Source: Streptosporangiaceae bacterium (GTDB lineage: Bacteria; Actinomycetota; Actinomycetes; Streptosporangiales; Streptosporangiaceae). From it: a stretch of 43,157 bases of DNA. Location: the NCBI GenBank assembly GCA_025934635.1, contig JAICWX010000035.1, forward strand, positions 1 to 43,157, written 5' to 3'. The notes under the pieces are model-generated. The model made no database searches, was not told the DNA's origin, and was given only the letters and a program-made list of their open reading frames with translations. The position numbers were made by a program, and so were the translations under genes. Shown in pieces: positions 23,390 through 30,364 of the stretch; the stretch's first letter is position 1, and each line of letters starts with the position of its first letter.

Positions 23390-25033
23390 CCCGGCGTCGG
23401 GGGATCCGTGCGCGGCCAGCTGCCGCAGCCGGTACCGCTGGGTCTTCCCGCTGATGGTCTTGGGCAGCTCGGCGACGAACTCGATCACCCGGGGGTACTT
23501 GTACGGGGCGATCGCGGCTTTGGCGAAGTCCTGCAGCTCGGTGACCTTCGCGGGCCCGGCCGCGGCGCCGTCGCGCAGCACCACGTAGGCCTGCACGACC
23601 ATGCCCCGGCCGGGGTCGGGTGCGCCGATGACGGCCACCTCGGCCACGTCCGGATGGCCGAGCAGGGCCTCCTCGACCTCGGGCCCGGCGATGTTGTAGC
23701 CCGCCGAGATGATCATGTCGTCGCTGCGCGCCTGGTACCAGAAGTAGCCGTCGGCGTCGCGGACGTAGGTGTCGCCGGTGATGTTCCAGCCGTGCTGGAC
23801 GTAGCTGCGCTGGCGCTCGTCGGACAGGTAACGGCAGCCGGTCGGGCCCTGGACGGCGAGCCGCCCGGGCTGGCCGTCAGGCACCTCGGTGCCGTGCTCG
23901 TCCAGGATCTTCGCCCGGTAGCCAGGAACGGCCCGCCCGGTCGAGCCGGGCCTGATGTCGCCGTCAGCAGCGGCGATGAACACGTGCAGCATCTCGGTCG
24001 AGCCGATGCCGTCGATGATCGCGATCCCGGTGGCCTGGCGGAACTCCTCCCAGACGGACTTCGGCAGGTGCTCGCCGGCCGAGACGCAGCGCCGCAGGTT
24101 CTTCAGCACCGACGCTTTCCCGGCCGCCAGCATGGCCCGGTAGGCGGTGGGCGCGGTGGACAGCACGGTCACGCCATGGGCCGCGATCGCGTCGGCCAGC
24201 TCGGCCGGGGTGGCCCGCTCGATCAGCAGCGTCGACGCGCCCGCGCGGAGCGGGAACAGCAGCAGGCCGCCGAGCCCGTAGGTGAAGCCGAGCGGGGGAG
24301 TGCCGGTGAAGACGTCGTCCGGGCGCGGCCTGATCAGGTGCCGGGAGAAGGTGTCGGCGGTGGCCAGCACGTCCCGGTGGAAATGCATGGTCACCTTGGG
24401 CTGCCCGGTCGTGCCCGAGGTGGAGGCGAGCATGGCCACGTCGTCGGCGGCGGTGTCCACCGGGGTGAACGTGCCGTCCTTGGCCGCGCACCGGACGGCG
24501 AGATCACCGGGGCCCTCCCCGCCGTAGAGCAGCGTGGTCAGCTCCGGCGCCCCGGCCGCCAGGTCGGCGGCGAAGCGGTGGTCGCACAGGGCCAGGCTCG
24601 GCTCGGTCAGCCCGGTGACGGTGGCGATCTCCCGCGGGCGCAGCAGGGCCATGGTGGTGACCGCGACCCCGCCCGCCTTGATCACCGCGAGCCAGGCCGC
24701 GGCCAGCCAGGGGTTATTCGGGCCGCGGAGCAGGACCCGGTTGCCCGGCCGCAGGCCGAAGTCCTCAGTCAGCACCTGGGCCAGCTGATTGGTCCGCCGC
24801 ACGGTCTCGCCGTAGGTCCAGGTCTGGGTGGCGCCGCCTTCGCCTGCCGACAGCAGGCACGGACGGCCGGCGCCGTCCCGGGCGGCGGTGGCGTCGAGGA
24901 GCTCCGCGGCGCAGTTGAGCCGTTCGGGATAGCCCAGCTCCGGCAGGTCGAAGCAGAACCCGGGCCACTGGCCCGGTGGCGGGAGGCGATCGCGGCAGAA
25001 GGTGTCGACGTGTGCCGAAGGGGAAAGCCGCAT
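23372..25033 (-). CDS. Benzoate/2-aminobenzoate-type CoA ligase
   Basis: 553-residue AMP-forming aryl-CoA ligase. Motifs: STSGTTGQPKVTMHFHRDVL (A3), GIGSTEMLHVFIAA (A5), ITGDTYVRDADGYFWYQARS and DMIISAGYNIAG (A7-A8), and PKTISGKTQRYRLR with the A10 lysine. The N-terminus DTFCRDRLPPPGQWP and the GSTEMLHVF motif are characteristic of benzoate- and 2-aminobenzoate-CoA ligases. It would load an aromatic acid onto CoA in the cytosol. It ends a four-gene minus-strand operon (26771 to 23372) and its 3' end overlaps the DUF2332 remnant. The fused monooxygenase at 37910-40294, which acts on such aryl-CoA esters, supports a 2-aminobenzoate or salicylate substrate. Confidence 0.88.
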   Translation of the reverse strand: MRLSPSAHVDTFCRDRLPPPGQWPGFCFDLPELGYPERLNCAAELLDATAARDGAGRPCLLSAGEGGATQTWTYGETVRRTNQLAQVLTEDFGLRPGNRVLLRGPNNPWLAAAWLAVIKAGGVAVTTMALLRPREIATVTGLTEPSLALCDHRFAADLAAGAPELTTLLYGGEGPGDLAVRCAAKDGTFTPVDTAADDVAMLASTSGTTGQPKVTMHFHRDVLATADTFSRHLIRPRPDDVFTGTPPLGFTYGLGGLLLFPLRAGASTLLIERATPAELADAIAAHGVTVLSTAPTAYRAMLAAGKASVLKNLRRCVSAGEHLPKSVWEEFRQATGIAIIDGIGSTEMLHVFIAAADGDIRPGSTGRAVPGYRAKILDEHGTEVPDGQPGRLAVQGPTGCRYLSDERQRSYVQHGWNITGDTYVRDADGYFWYQARSDDMIISAGYNIAGPEVEEALLGHPDVAEVAVIGAPDPGRGMVVQAYVVLRDGAAAGPAKVTELQDFAKAAIAPYKYPRVIEFVAELPKTISGKTQRYRLRQLAAHGSPDAGSPGRG

Positions 25034-25070
25034 CTCTACATTTTGTGACGACAGTCAAAAATCCGCAATA

Positions 25071-25892
25071 TCACCGGAGCCGGATGATATTCCCGGTGAT
25101 CAGGCCAGCGCGTTCCTCCGCCAGGTAGGCGATCACGTCGGCGACCTGCTCCGGTGTCGCCACGTGGATCAGGTCCTGGCTCGCGGCCACGACCGCGCGC
25201 ACCTCGCTGGTCACCCAGCCGGTATCGGTCACCGGCGGGTGCACCACGTTGGCGGTGATCCCGGCGTCCGCCAGCTCGAAGGCGGCCGCCAGCGTGTAGT
25301 CGTTCAGCGCGGCCTTGGCCGCGCCGTAGGAGACCTCCTCGGGGAAGCCGCCGGTTCCCGAGGTCAGCGAGATGATCCGCCCGTACCCGGCGCCGCGGGC
25401 CAGGTGCCGCCGGGCGAACTCGGCGATCATCAGGGCCCCGCCGCGGGCGTCCACGGCGAAGAGCCGGTCGAAGGTGGCCGCGCTGACCGGCGTCAGGGTT
25501 CGTCCCAGGCGATCGGCGCCGCTGGCCTTGAACGTGTCGGCCAGCCAGCCGGTGGCGTTGTTCACCAGGATGTCCACGGGTCCCAGCTCCCGTTCGGCCT
25601 GATCGAACAGCCCGGCCGGCACCTGCGGGTCGGACAGGTCGGCCTCGGCGGCCCGGCCCGCGCCGCCCGCCTCGGTGATCGCCGCCAGCACCGCCGAGGC
25701 GTCCCGGGCGCGGTTGACCCGGTACGCCGCGGGCGTCCCCGGGTCCGGGGCGTCGTCCAGCCGCAGGTAGGTCACCAGGACGGACGCGCCGCGAGCCGCG
25801 AGGGCCACCGCGGTCGCCGCCCCGATTCCGTGATTGGCGCCGGTCACGATGGCCACCCGGCCGGCCAGCACCCCGCGACCGGTATCGGTCAC
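25071..25892 (-). CDS. Short-chain dehydrogenase/reductase (SDR)
   Basis: 273-residue classical SDR. The cofactor loop is VTGANHGIGAATAVALAARG, the structural motif is DILVNNATG (NNAG-like), and the catalytic set is Ser in SLTSGTGG with SYGAAKAAL (Tyr and Lys four apart). An insert near residues 50-75 (LDDAPDPGTPAAYRVNRARD) is longer than in most SDRs. GTG 25892 is used; the open frame extends further upstream but overlaps the small gene. The gene lies 19 bases after that small gene and 37 bases before the CoA ligase on the same strand. In the aryl-CoA context it may oxidise or reduce a ring-derived hydroxy or oxo intermediate. Confidence 0.88.
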   Translation of the reverse strand: MTDTGRGVLAGRVAIVTGANHGIGAATAVALAARGASVLVTYLRLDDAPDPGTPAAYRVNRARDASAVLAAITEAGGAGRAAEADLSDPQVPAGLFDQAERELGPVDILVNNATGWLADTFKASGADRLGRTLTPVSAATFDRLFAVDARGGALMIAEFARRHLARGAGYGRIISLTSGTGGFPEEVSYGAAKAALNDYTLAAAFELADAGITANVVHPPVTDTGWVTSEVRAVVAASQDLIHVATPEQVADVIAYLAEERAGLITGNIIRLR

Positions 25893-25911
25893 CGCTGCCC
25901 CTGCATCGCCG

Positions 25912-26127
25912 CTACTGGTCCCAGTGCGGCGGGCGTTCGGAACGCAGCCGCTCTTCGTCGTCCGGCTCCGGCGCCTCGCCCCAGCCGACGCTGGTCTCGT
26001 CCGCGCTCTGCACCGGCAGCACCGGCTTGTCGTCCACCTCGCCCGGATCAGGCCGCACGATCCCGTCATCGCGCTTGCGCGGCCCTCCGTCGCGCTTGCG
26101 CGGCCCGGGGCCGCCCGCGGCGGTCAC
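25912..26127 (-). CDS. Small acidic conserved protein (71 aa)
   Basis: 71 residues. The C-terminal half, VLPVQSADETSVGWGE followed by PDDEERLRSERPPHWDQ, matches a short protein type seen widely in actinomycetes (DDTDxGWGE and RPPHW). The N-terminal half carries a duplicated GPRKRD segment, from an 18-bp direct repeat in the DNA. GTG 26127 overlaps the stop of the isochorismatase gene (GTGA), and the SDR follows after 19 bases, so it is embedded in the operon. No catalytic motif; likely an unstructured binding or chaperone-like accessory, function unknown. Confidence 0.72.
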   Translation of the reverse strand: MTAAGGPGPRKRDGGPRKRDDGIVRPDPGEVDDKPVLPVQSADETSVGWGEAPEPDDEERLRSERPPHWDQ

Positions 26128-26771
26128 CGGCTGCCCGCGGCGGGCTGGAGCGCCCGCACCCGCTCGACGAAGGCGTCAGTGTCCTCGACCGCCGCGAACA
26201 GGTAAGCCATCCGCTGGATCGCCGCCGCGTGCGCCTGTTCGGCCGACAGCGTGCCGATGGCCTGCGACGCGCACGCGTCGGCCAGCACGATGACCTTGAA
26301 ACCCGTCATGCTGAGCGCGTCGACGGTGGTCTGGACGCAGATCGGGGTGGTCAGCCCCCCCACCACCACGGTGTCGGCGCCCCGGGCGCGCAGCTGCGCG
26401 GGCAGGTCGCTGGACAGCACGGCCGAGAAGGTCGTCTTGTAGATCACCAGGTCGCCGTCGGCGATCAGGTCCGGGTAAGGCTCGGTGGCCTGCGTCCCGG
26501 CCGCCAGGGCGGCGGCGATGCCGGGCTCGAAGTCGGTGATCCGGCCGGACGGCGCGCGCTCCGGCGTGTACGCGGTCTGGACGTGGATCACCTCGCCGCC
26601 GCGCTGCCGCCACGCGCGGCTGGCCTGCCGGAAGTTCTCGACCGCGGCGTCGGCGTGCGGCACCTGCTCCCAGCTGCCCGCGCCGAAGCCGAACTGGCAG
26701 TCGACGCTGAGCAGGACGGTCGACCCCGGCGTGACCGGGTAGGAGACGTTGCTGACGGCTTGCTTGGACAT
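26124..26771 (-). CDS. Isochorismatase-family cysteine hydrolase
   Basis: 215-residue hydrolase with the Asp-Lys-Cys triad of the isochorismatase/nicotinamidase superfamily: Asp in LLSVDCQFGFG, Lys in VIYKTTFSAVL and Cys in LTTPICVQTTVDAL (preceded by the usual cis-peptide Thr-Pro region). It probably cleaves an amide or related bond; substrate not predictable. It is the first gene of the operon that continues with the small acidic protein, SDR and aryl-CoA ligase. A 6-bp inverted repeat GGTGCC/GGCACC (26789-26804) lies just before it, between divergent genes. ATG 26771 has GGGAG about 12 bases upstream. Confidence 0.88.
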   Translation of the reverse strand: MSKQAVSNVSYPVTPGSTVLLSVDCQFGFGAGSWEQVPHADAAVENFRQASRAWRQRGGEVIHVQTAYTPERAPSGRITDFEPGIAAALAAGTQATEPYPDLIADGDLVIYKTTFSAVLSSDLPAQLRARGADTVVVGGLTTPICVQTTVDALSMTGFKVIVLADACASQAIGTLSAEQAHAAAIQRMAYLFAAVEDTDAFVERVRALQPAAGSR

Positions 26772-26788
26772 GCGCTATCCGATCTCCC

Positions 26789-26804
26789 GGTGCCCCGCGG
26801 CACC
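26789..26804. promoter_or_regulatory. Short inverted repeat between divergent genes
   Basis: GGTGCC-CCGC-GGCACC, in the 61-base gap between the isochorismatase operon and the gene at 26833. It may be an operator or a leader hairpin. Confidence 0.35.
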
Positions 26805-26832
26805 CGAACATGATCACTGACACTCTAGAGAG

Positions 26833-27237
26833 ATGCTGCAAGAATTTCTGCGCCTGGCGGTCTACGTTCCCGTCGACGAGGCGAACGACGGTCCCGGCAC
26901 GGCGGTGGCGTCCGCGGCCGCCGTCCAGGAAATCATGCGCGTCCTCCGCGCGTTCGACTTCGCGGGCAGCGTCGGCACCTACCGGGCGGTGGCCCAGATC
27001 TCCGGCGCCGCCGACACGTTCACGCCCACCGCGGATTCCGCTCCCGTCCACGGCACGGCCGATATCGCCGCCACCGTCCCGTCGGCCCGGGTCGTCACCT
27101 ACGTCCCCGCCGCAATCCCCGGCGGGGACGTCGACGAGCTGATCGGCGCCCTGGTGTCGGCCCATCCGTGGGAGCACCCGCTGGTCGAAGTGGACTGGGT
27201 TTCCCTGTGGATGCCAGGAGAGCCGCCGGCGCCGTGA
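26833..27237 (+). CDS. Hypothetical protein with NIF3/YqfO-insert-like domain
   Basis: 134 residues. The start LRLAVYVPVDEANDG, the centre GTYRAVAQISGAADTFTPTA and the end VSAHPWEHPLVEVDWVSLW resemble the CutA-like ferredoxin-fold domain inserted in NIF3/YqfO proteins (YVP...; G.YD..SF...GTF.P; HPYEEPAYDV). No catalytic residues are evident. AGAGAG lies just before ATG 26833. The gene is divergent from the aromatic operon and may share its control region. Role unknown; the fold assignment is from pattern only. Confidence 0.68.
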   Translation: MLQEFLRLAVYVPVDEANDGPGTAVASAAAVQEIMRVLRAFDFAGSVGTYRAVAQISGAADTFTPTADSAPVHGTADIAATVPSARVVTYVPAAIPGGDVDELIGALVSAHPWEHPLVEVDWVSLWMPGEPPAP

Positions 27238-27307
27238 AAATGGCTCGCGGCCGCCGTTCCGCGCTGGTTACGATCCCCTCCTGTTCGTACCGAGAAGGAG
27301 GACGATC

Positions 27308-27406
27308 ATGGACCGCGACCCGTGCGGCTCGGGCCGCCGCTTTCCGCCGCTGCTGCCGCAGCACCGGCCGTTTCGACGGCGCGCAGGCCGCCTACTACGT
27401 GCGTGA
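27308..27406 (+). CDS. Possible 32-aa ORF, perhaps frameshifted
   Basis: ATG 27308 has an excellent ribosome site (GAAGGAGG, 6-base spacer) but the frame gives only 32 Arg/Pro-rich residues. The frame one base over reads RCCRSTGRFDGAQAAYYVRDR and stops at 27413, which looks more protein-like. A small gene with a frameshift would explain both. No family recognised. Confidence 0.35.
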   Translation: MDRDPCGSGRRFPPLLPQHRPFRRRAGRLLRA

Positions 27407-27619
27407 CCGCTGAGAGGTGGCACGGCCGCAAGACCTAGATGATCTAGTCCAAGGGGTCAGTGACCGGAGGCGATCAGTGAGCGTAGGACGGTTTGCCCGG
27501 TGGCGTCGTCGGAGCGTTTGACGGTCTGGCGGGAGCGGCCGTTCGTCACAAAACGATCTTGGACAGCCTCGTTCCCGTCTCCGCAGGCGCCCCTTGGACC
27601 ACACCACCAGGAGGAACCA

Positions 27620-28009
27620 GTGTCATCCCCGCAACTGCTCACCCCCGAGGAGAAGCTCGCCGACGCGAAGAAGCTGCTGAGCCTCCCGCGTATCGTCGTG
27701 ATCTGCGGCTCCACCCGCTTCATGACCGAGATGAACGAGGCCGACCTGCGGGAGACCAAAGCCGGGAAGATTGTCGTCAAACCGGGCTGCGACATGAAGT
27801 CGCCGCACGAACTTTGGTCCGGTCCGGCCGAGGCCGAGGCGCTGAAGGCCCGGCTCGACGATCTGCACCGGGCGAAGATCCGGCTCGCTGATGAGGTGCT
27901 CGTAGCCGGCGACTACATCGGAGACAGCACCCGGGCCGAAATCGCCTACGCCCGGTCGCTGGGCAAGCCCGTGCGGTTCACGCATCCCGCAGTCGACCCT
28001 GACGCCTGA
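27620..28009 (+). CDS. Nucleoside 2-deoxyribosyltransferase-like protein
   Basis: 129 residues from GTG 27620, which has AGGAGGAA 4-6 bases upstream. The pattern RIVVICGSTRFMTEMNEADL, then IRLADEVLVAGDYIGDSTRA and EIAYARSLGKPVRF is that of the nucleoside deoxyribosyltransferase/DUF4406 fold, in which the last Glu serves as nucleophile in true transferases. It might cleave or sense a nucleotide derivative; activity not assured. The longer open frame upstream (from 27500) has no support. The gene stands alone; the 200 bases before it carry no other gene that I can support. Confidence 0.78.
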   Translation: MSSPQLLTPEEKLADAKKLLSLPRIVVICGSTRFMTEMNEADLRETKAGKIVVKPGCDMKSPHELWSGPAEAEALKARLDDLHRAKIRLADEVLVAGDYIGDSTRAEIAYARSLGKPVRFTHPAVDPDA

Positions 28010-28144
28010 CCGCCCGCTGCCACCTCGGCAACCAGGGTCGGCAGCCCGCCGCCTGACCGTCTCGCGGTGGCTTCGGCCGCCGCCCACCCCGCATCCTCCG
28101 CAGGCATCCCTTGGATTGATCATCGAGCCGGGGCAGCGCCCCGG

Positions 28145-28765
28145 CTAGGTAAGCCGCTGCGCGTAAAGCCTCTCGTAGAACGGCAGATGGTGACGGAGGT
28201 AGCCGCTCAGCGCAGGGTCGCTGCCACTCCGGCCGGTCCGCCGGCGGCCAGGTCAGGGCGGCGGGCCGGAACTCGATACCGACCCGCGAGCACCACGCCT
28301 GAACGATCGCGGCCGGGCCGGTGATGAGGTCGTCGGAGTCGATGACGACGGGGGCCCGGCCAGCCAGGCGGGTGACCTCGCTGAAGATCTCGTGTTTCGA
28401 CTCGAAGCCGGCCGTGTCCAGCCCGGCGCCGGGGTCGAGGGCGTGGCGGGAGGCGATGGTCTCCCGCGGGTGCCGGATGAGGAAGGTGTGCCGCGCGCCC
28501 CGCAGGAATTGCGGCTCGGCGAGAACCTCGGGGTAACGCCGCCCGGTGGTCTCCTTGGCGAATACCCGCCGGCGGCAGCCCAGCGCGCTGAGCGCGCCGA
28601 TCAGGCCGGCGGCGGAAGTGACGCGCTCGCCCGCGACGTCGGCATAGCCGAATTCGGCGAGATAGGAAAACGGCTCGTGCGGCACCGTGAAGTCGCCGCG
28701 CTCCGCCATCATCCGGAAAAGGCCGTCGGCCGGCTGCGCGGCGCGCTCCACAACATCAGCAGCAC
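28145..28765 (-). pseudogene. Sulfotransferase-like gene with frameshifts
   Basis: Reading from GTG 28765 gives VLLMLWSAPRSRPTAF, the phosphosulfate-binding start of this sulfotransferase group, then runs into a stop. In the next frame the protein continues RMMAERGDFTVPHEPFSYLA, FAKETTGRRYPEVLAEP, TFLIRHPRETIASRHAL and VVIDSDDLITGPAAIVQAWC. One T missing from the TTTT run near 28717 explains the break. After PADRPEWQR the frame shifts again and the normal tail DPALSGYLRHHLPFYERLYA ends at 28145, with about 25-30 residues lost. At least two lesions make a functional product unlikely. Confidence 0.78.
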
Positions 28766-28802
28766 GTGACGATGCTACGTGGCGGCGATCCTGTGGGAGG
28801 GA

Positions 28803-28859
28803 ACGACATCGATGCCCCACCGATGTCGCGGTGACGGCATCTATGCTCCGTCGATGTCG
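28803..28859. promoter_or_regulatory. Duplicated inverted repeat (26-bp unit, two copies)
   Basis: Unit 1 (28803-28828) has arms CGACATCG and CGATGTCG around ATGCCCCAC. Unit 2 (28834-28859) is identical at 21 of 26 positions, with its left arm partly degenerate. It lies just upstream of the sulfotransferase pseudogene on its promoter side and downstream of the VOC gene. Confidence 0.6.
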
Positions 28860-28910
28860 TTTGCGGTGCCCCGAGCCACGCCCACGCCAGCAGAGCCACA
28901 CCCCTGCGGC

Positions 28911-29297
28911 TTACCCGTCAGCTAGTTCCTCGGCGGTGAGCGGCCGCAGCACGTCGAACTCGTTGCCCTCCGGGTCGGCCATGACCACCCAGCTGACCTC
29001 GCCCTGGCCGACGCTGACCCGGCGGGCGCCGAGTGCCTCCAGCCGGGCGACCTCGGCGGCCTGGTCGTCGGGCCGCAGGTCCAGGTGCAGCCGGTTCTTG
29101 ACGGCCTTACCCTCCGGGACCTTCAGGAACAGCAGGTCGGGAGCCACGCCATCCTCCGGGCTCCCCGCGGGAGGCTCGAGGACGACCTCGTCTTCCTTCT
29201 CGAACGTGCGCCGCCAGCCCAGCGCGGACTGCCAGAACGACGCGATCGCCGCCGGGTCATGGGCGTCGATGCACAGGCACTGGATGCGTATCCCCAT
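28911..29297 (-). CDS. VOC-superfamily (glyoxalase-like) protein
   Basis: 128-residue single-copy VOC domain protein with two beta-alpha-beta-beta-beta modules. Markers are CLCIDAHDPAAIASFWQSALGW, LLFLKVPEGKAVKNRLHLDLRP and VVMADPEGNEFDVLRPL. His in HLDL and Glu in GNEFDV are in metal-ligand positions. Such proteins include glyoxalases, dioxygenases and antibiotic-binding proteins; the substrate is unclear. ATG 29297 has GGAG close upstream. Single gene; the promoter region adjoins a GC-rich tandem repeat. Confidence 0.84.
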   Translation of the reverse strand: MGIRIQCLCIDAHDPAAIASFWQSALGWRRTFEKEDEVVLEPPAGSPEDGVAPDLLFLKVPEGKAVKNRLHLDLRPDDQAAEVARLEALGARRVSVGQGEVSWVVMADPEGNEFDVLRPLTAEELADG

Positions 29298-29345
29298 GAC
29301 TCCGACCCTGGCCAGCTCAAGCCGTCTTGTCGAATGATTTTGCCA

Positions 29346-29422
29346 CCGGCCGCCGCCCGGCCGCCGCCCGGCCGCAGCCCGGCCGCAGCCCGGCCGCAGC
29401 CCGGCCGCAGCCCGGCCGCCGC
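29346..29422 (+). repeat. 11-bp GC-rich tandem repeat, 7 copies
   Basis: CCGGCCGCAGC or CCGGCCGCCGC repeated seven times in register, with a degenerate eighth. It lies between two divergent VOC genes and about 55 bases before the GTG at 29477. Confidence 0.95.
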
Positions 29423-29476
29423 CCGGACGCCCGGCTGATCGCCGGACGCCCGCCGCGGGCTCGTAAGCTAGGCGCC

Positions 29477-29869
29477 GTGCATCTCGGTCTCGTCGCCGTC
29501 GTGGTCAGCGAATACGACCCCGCCATCCGGTTCTTCACCGACGTCCTGGGCTTCGAGCTGGTCGAGGACTCCCCGTCCCTGACCAACGACGGGCGGGCCA
29601 AGCGGTGGGTCGTCGTCCGCCCGCCCGGGGCGGTCACCGGCCTGCTGCTCGCCCAGGCCGACGGCGACGACCAGGCCGCGATGGTCGGGCGGCAGGCCGC
29701 CGGCCGGGTCGGCTTCTTCCTCCACGTCGAGGACTTCGGCGCCGCCTACGCGCGGATGAGCGCCGCGGGCGTGCGGTTCCTCACCGAACCCCGCACCGAA
29801 CCCTATGGCCAGGTCGCCGTGTTCCTCGACATCGCCGGCAACAAGTGGGACCTCATCGGCCCCGCCTAG
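29477..29869 (+). CDS. VOC-superfamily protein, second
   Basis: 130 residues from GTG 29477. VHLGLVAVVVSEYDPAIRFF and TDVLGFELVEDSP open the first module; GRVGFFLHVEDFGAAYARMS, EPYGQVAVFLDIAGNKWDLI form the second. The ligand-position residues are His2 region, His in FLHV and a Asp/Lys-type end (GNKWDL). There is no ribosome site, while TAAGCT lies about 8 bases before the GTG, so the mRNA may be leaderless. The upstream frame contains only the translated tandem repeat and is not part of the gene. Different subtype from the protein at 28911. Confidence 0.82.
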   Translation: MHLGLVAVVVSEYDPAIRFFTDVLGFELVEDSPSLTNDGRAKRWVVVRPPGAVTGLLLAQADGDDQAAMVGRQAAGRVGFFLHVEDFGAAYARMSAAGVRFLTEPRTEPYGQVAVFLDIAGNKWDLIGPA

Positions 29870-29892
29870 CAGGCGGCTGCGACACTTTACGT

Positions 29893-30333
29893 GTGCCTGA
29901 TCCCGACGCGACGGACCCGTTCGACCTCCAGCGCTTCGTGACGGCCCAGGACGCGGGCGGCACCTATGACCGTGCCGCCGCCGAGCTGCGGGCAGGACGC
30001 AAGGCCAGCCACTGGATGTGGTTCGTGTTCCCGCAGATCGCGGGCCTGGGATACAGCCCGACAGCGCGCGCCTACGCGATCACCTCGCTGGCCGAGGCGC
30101 GCGCGTACCTGGCCCATCCCGTCCTGGGCCCGCGGCTGACCCGGTGCGCCGCTATCCTCGTCGGCCTGCACGGCCGCACCGCGGAGCAGGTCTTCGGCGA
30201 GGTCGACGCGCTGAAACTGTGCTCGTCCATGACGTTGTTCATGCACGCCGCCCCCGGCGAGCCGGTGTTCGGCCAGGTCCTGGAGCAGTACTTCGGCGGT
30301 ATCCCGGACCCCGCCACCGAGCAGCGCATCTAA
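29893..30333 (+). CDS. DUF1810-family protein
   Basis: 146 residues from GTG 29893: VPDPDATDPFDLQRFVTAQD, GRKASHWMWFVFPQIAGLGY, then YLAHPVLGPRLTRCAAILVG, DALKLCSSMTLFMHAAPGEP and VLEQYFGGIPDPATEQRI. This is the complete DUF1810 pattern (DPF.L.RFV.AQ; HWMWF.FPQ..GLG.S; HPVLG.RL; D..KL.SS.TLF). Cytosolic; biochemical role not established, with reports in ADP-ribose-related contexts only by family association. No ribosome site; TTTACG about 5 bases upstream suggests leaderless expression. It follows the VOC gene by 23 bases and may be co-transcribed. Confidence 0.88.
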   Translation: MPDPDATDPFDLQRFVTAQDAGGTYDRAAAELRAGRKASHWMWFVFPQIAGLGYSPTARAYAITSLAEARAYLAHPVLGPRLTRCAAILVGLHGRTAEQVFGEVDALKLCSSMTLFMHAAPGEPVFGQVLEQYFGGIPDPATEQRI

Positions 30334-30364
30334 GCACGAGCCGCTGAGCACAACCCGCGAGGGC

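Noticed and set aside
27457..27620. Minus-strand tail reading VTNGRSRQTVKRSDDATG
   Set aside because: Looks somewhat protein-like but the rest of the frame is antisense to the deoxyribosyltransferase-like gene and no start can be set.
29346..29422. CRISPR array
   Set aside because: The units are contiguous 11-mers with no spacers, and no cas genes are present.
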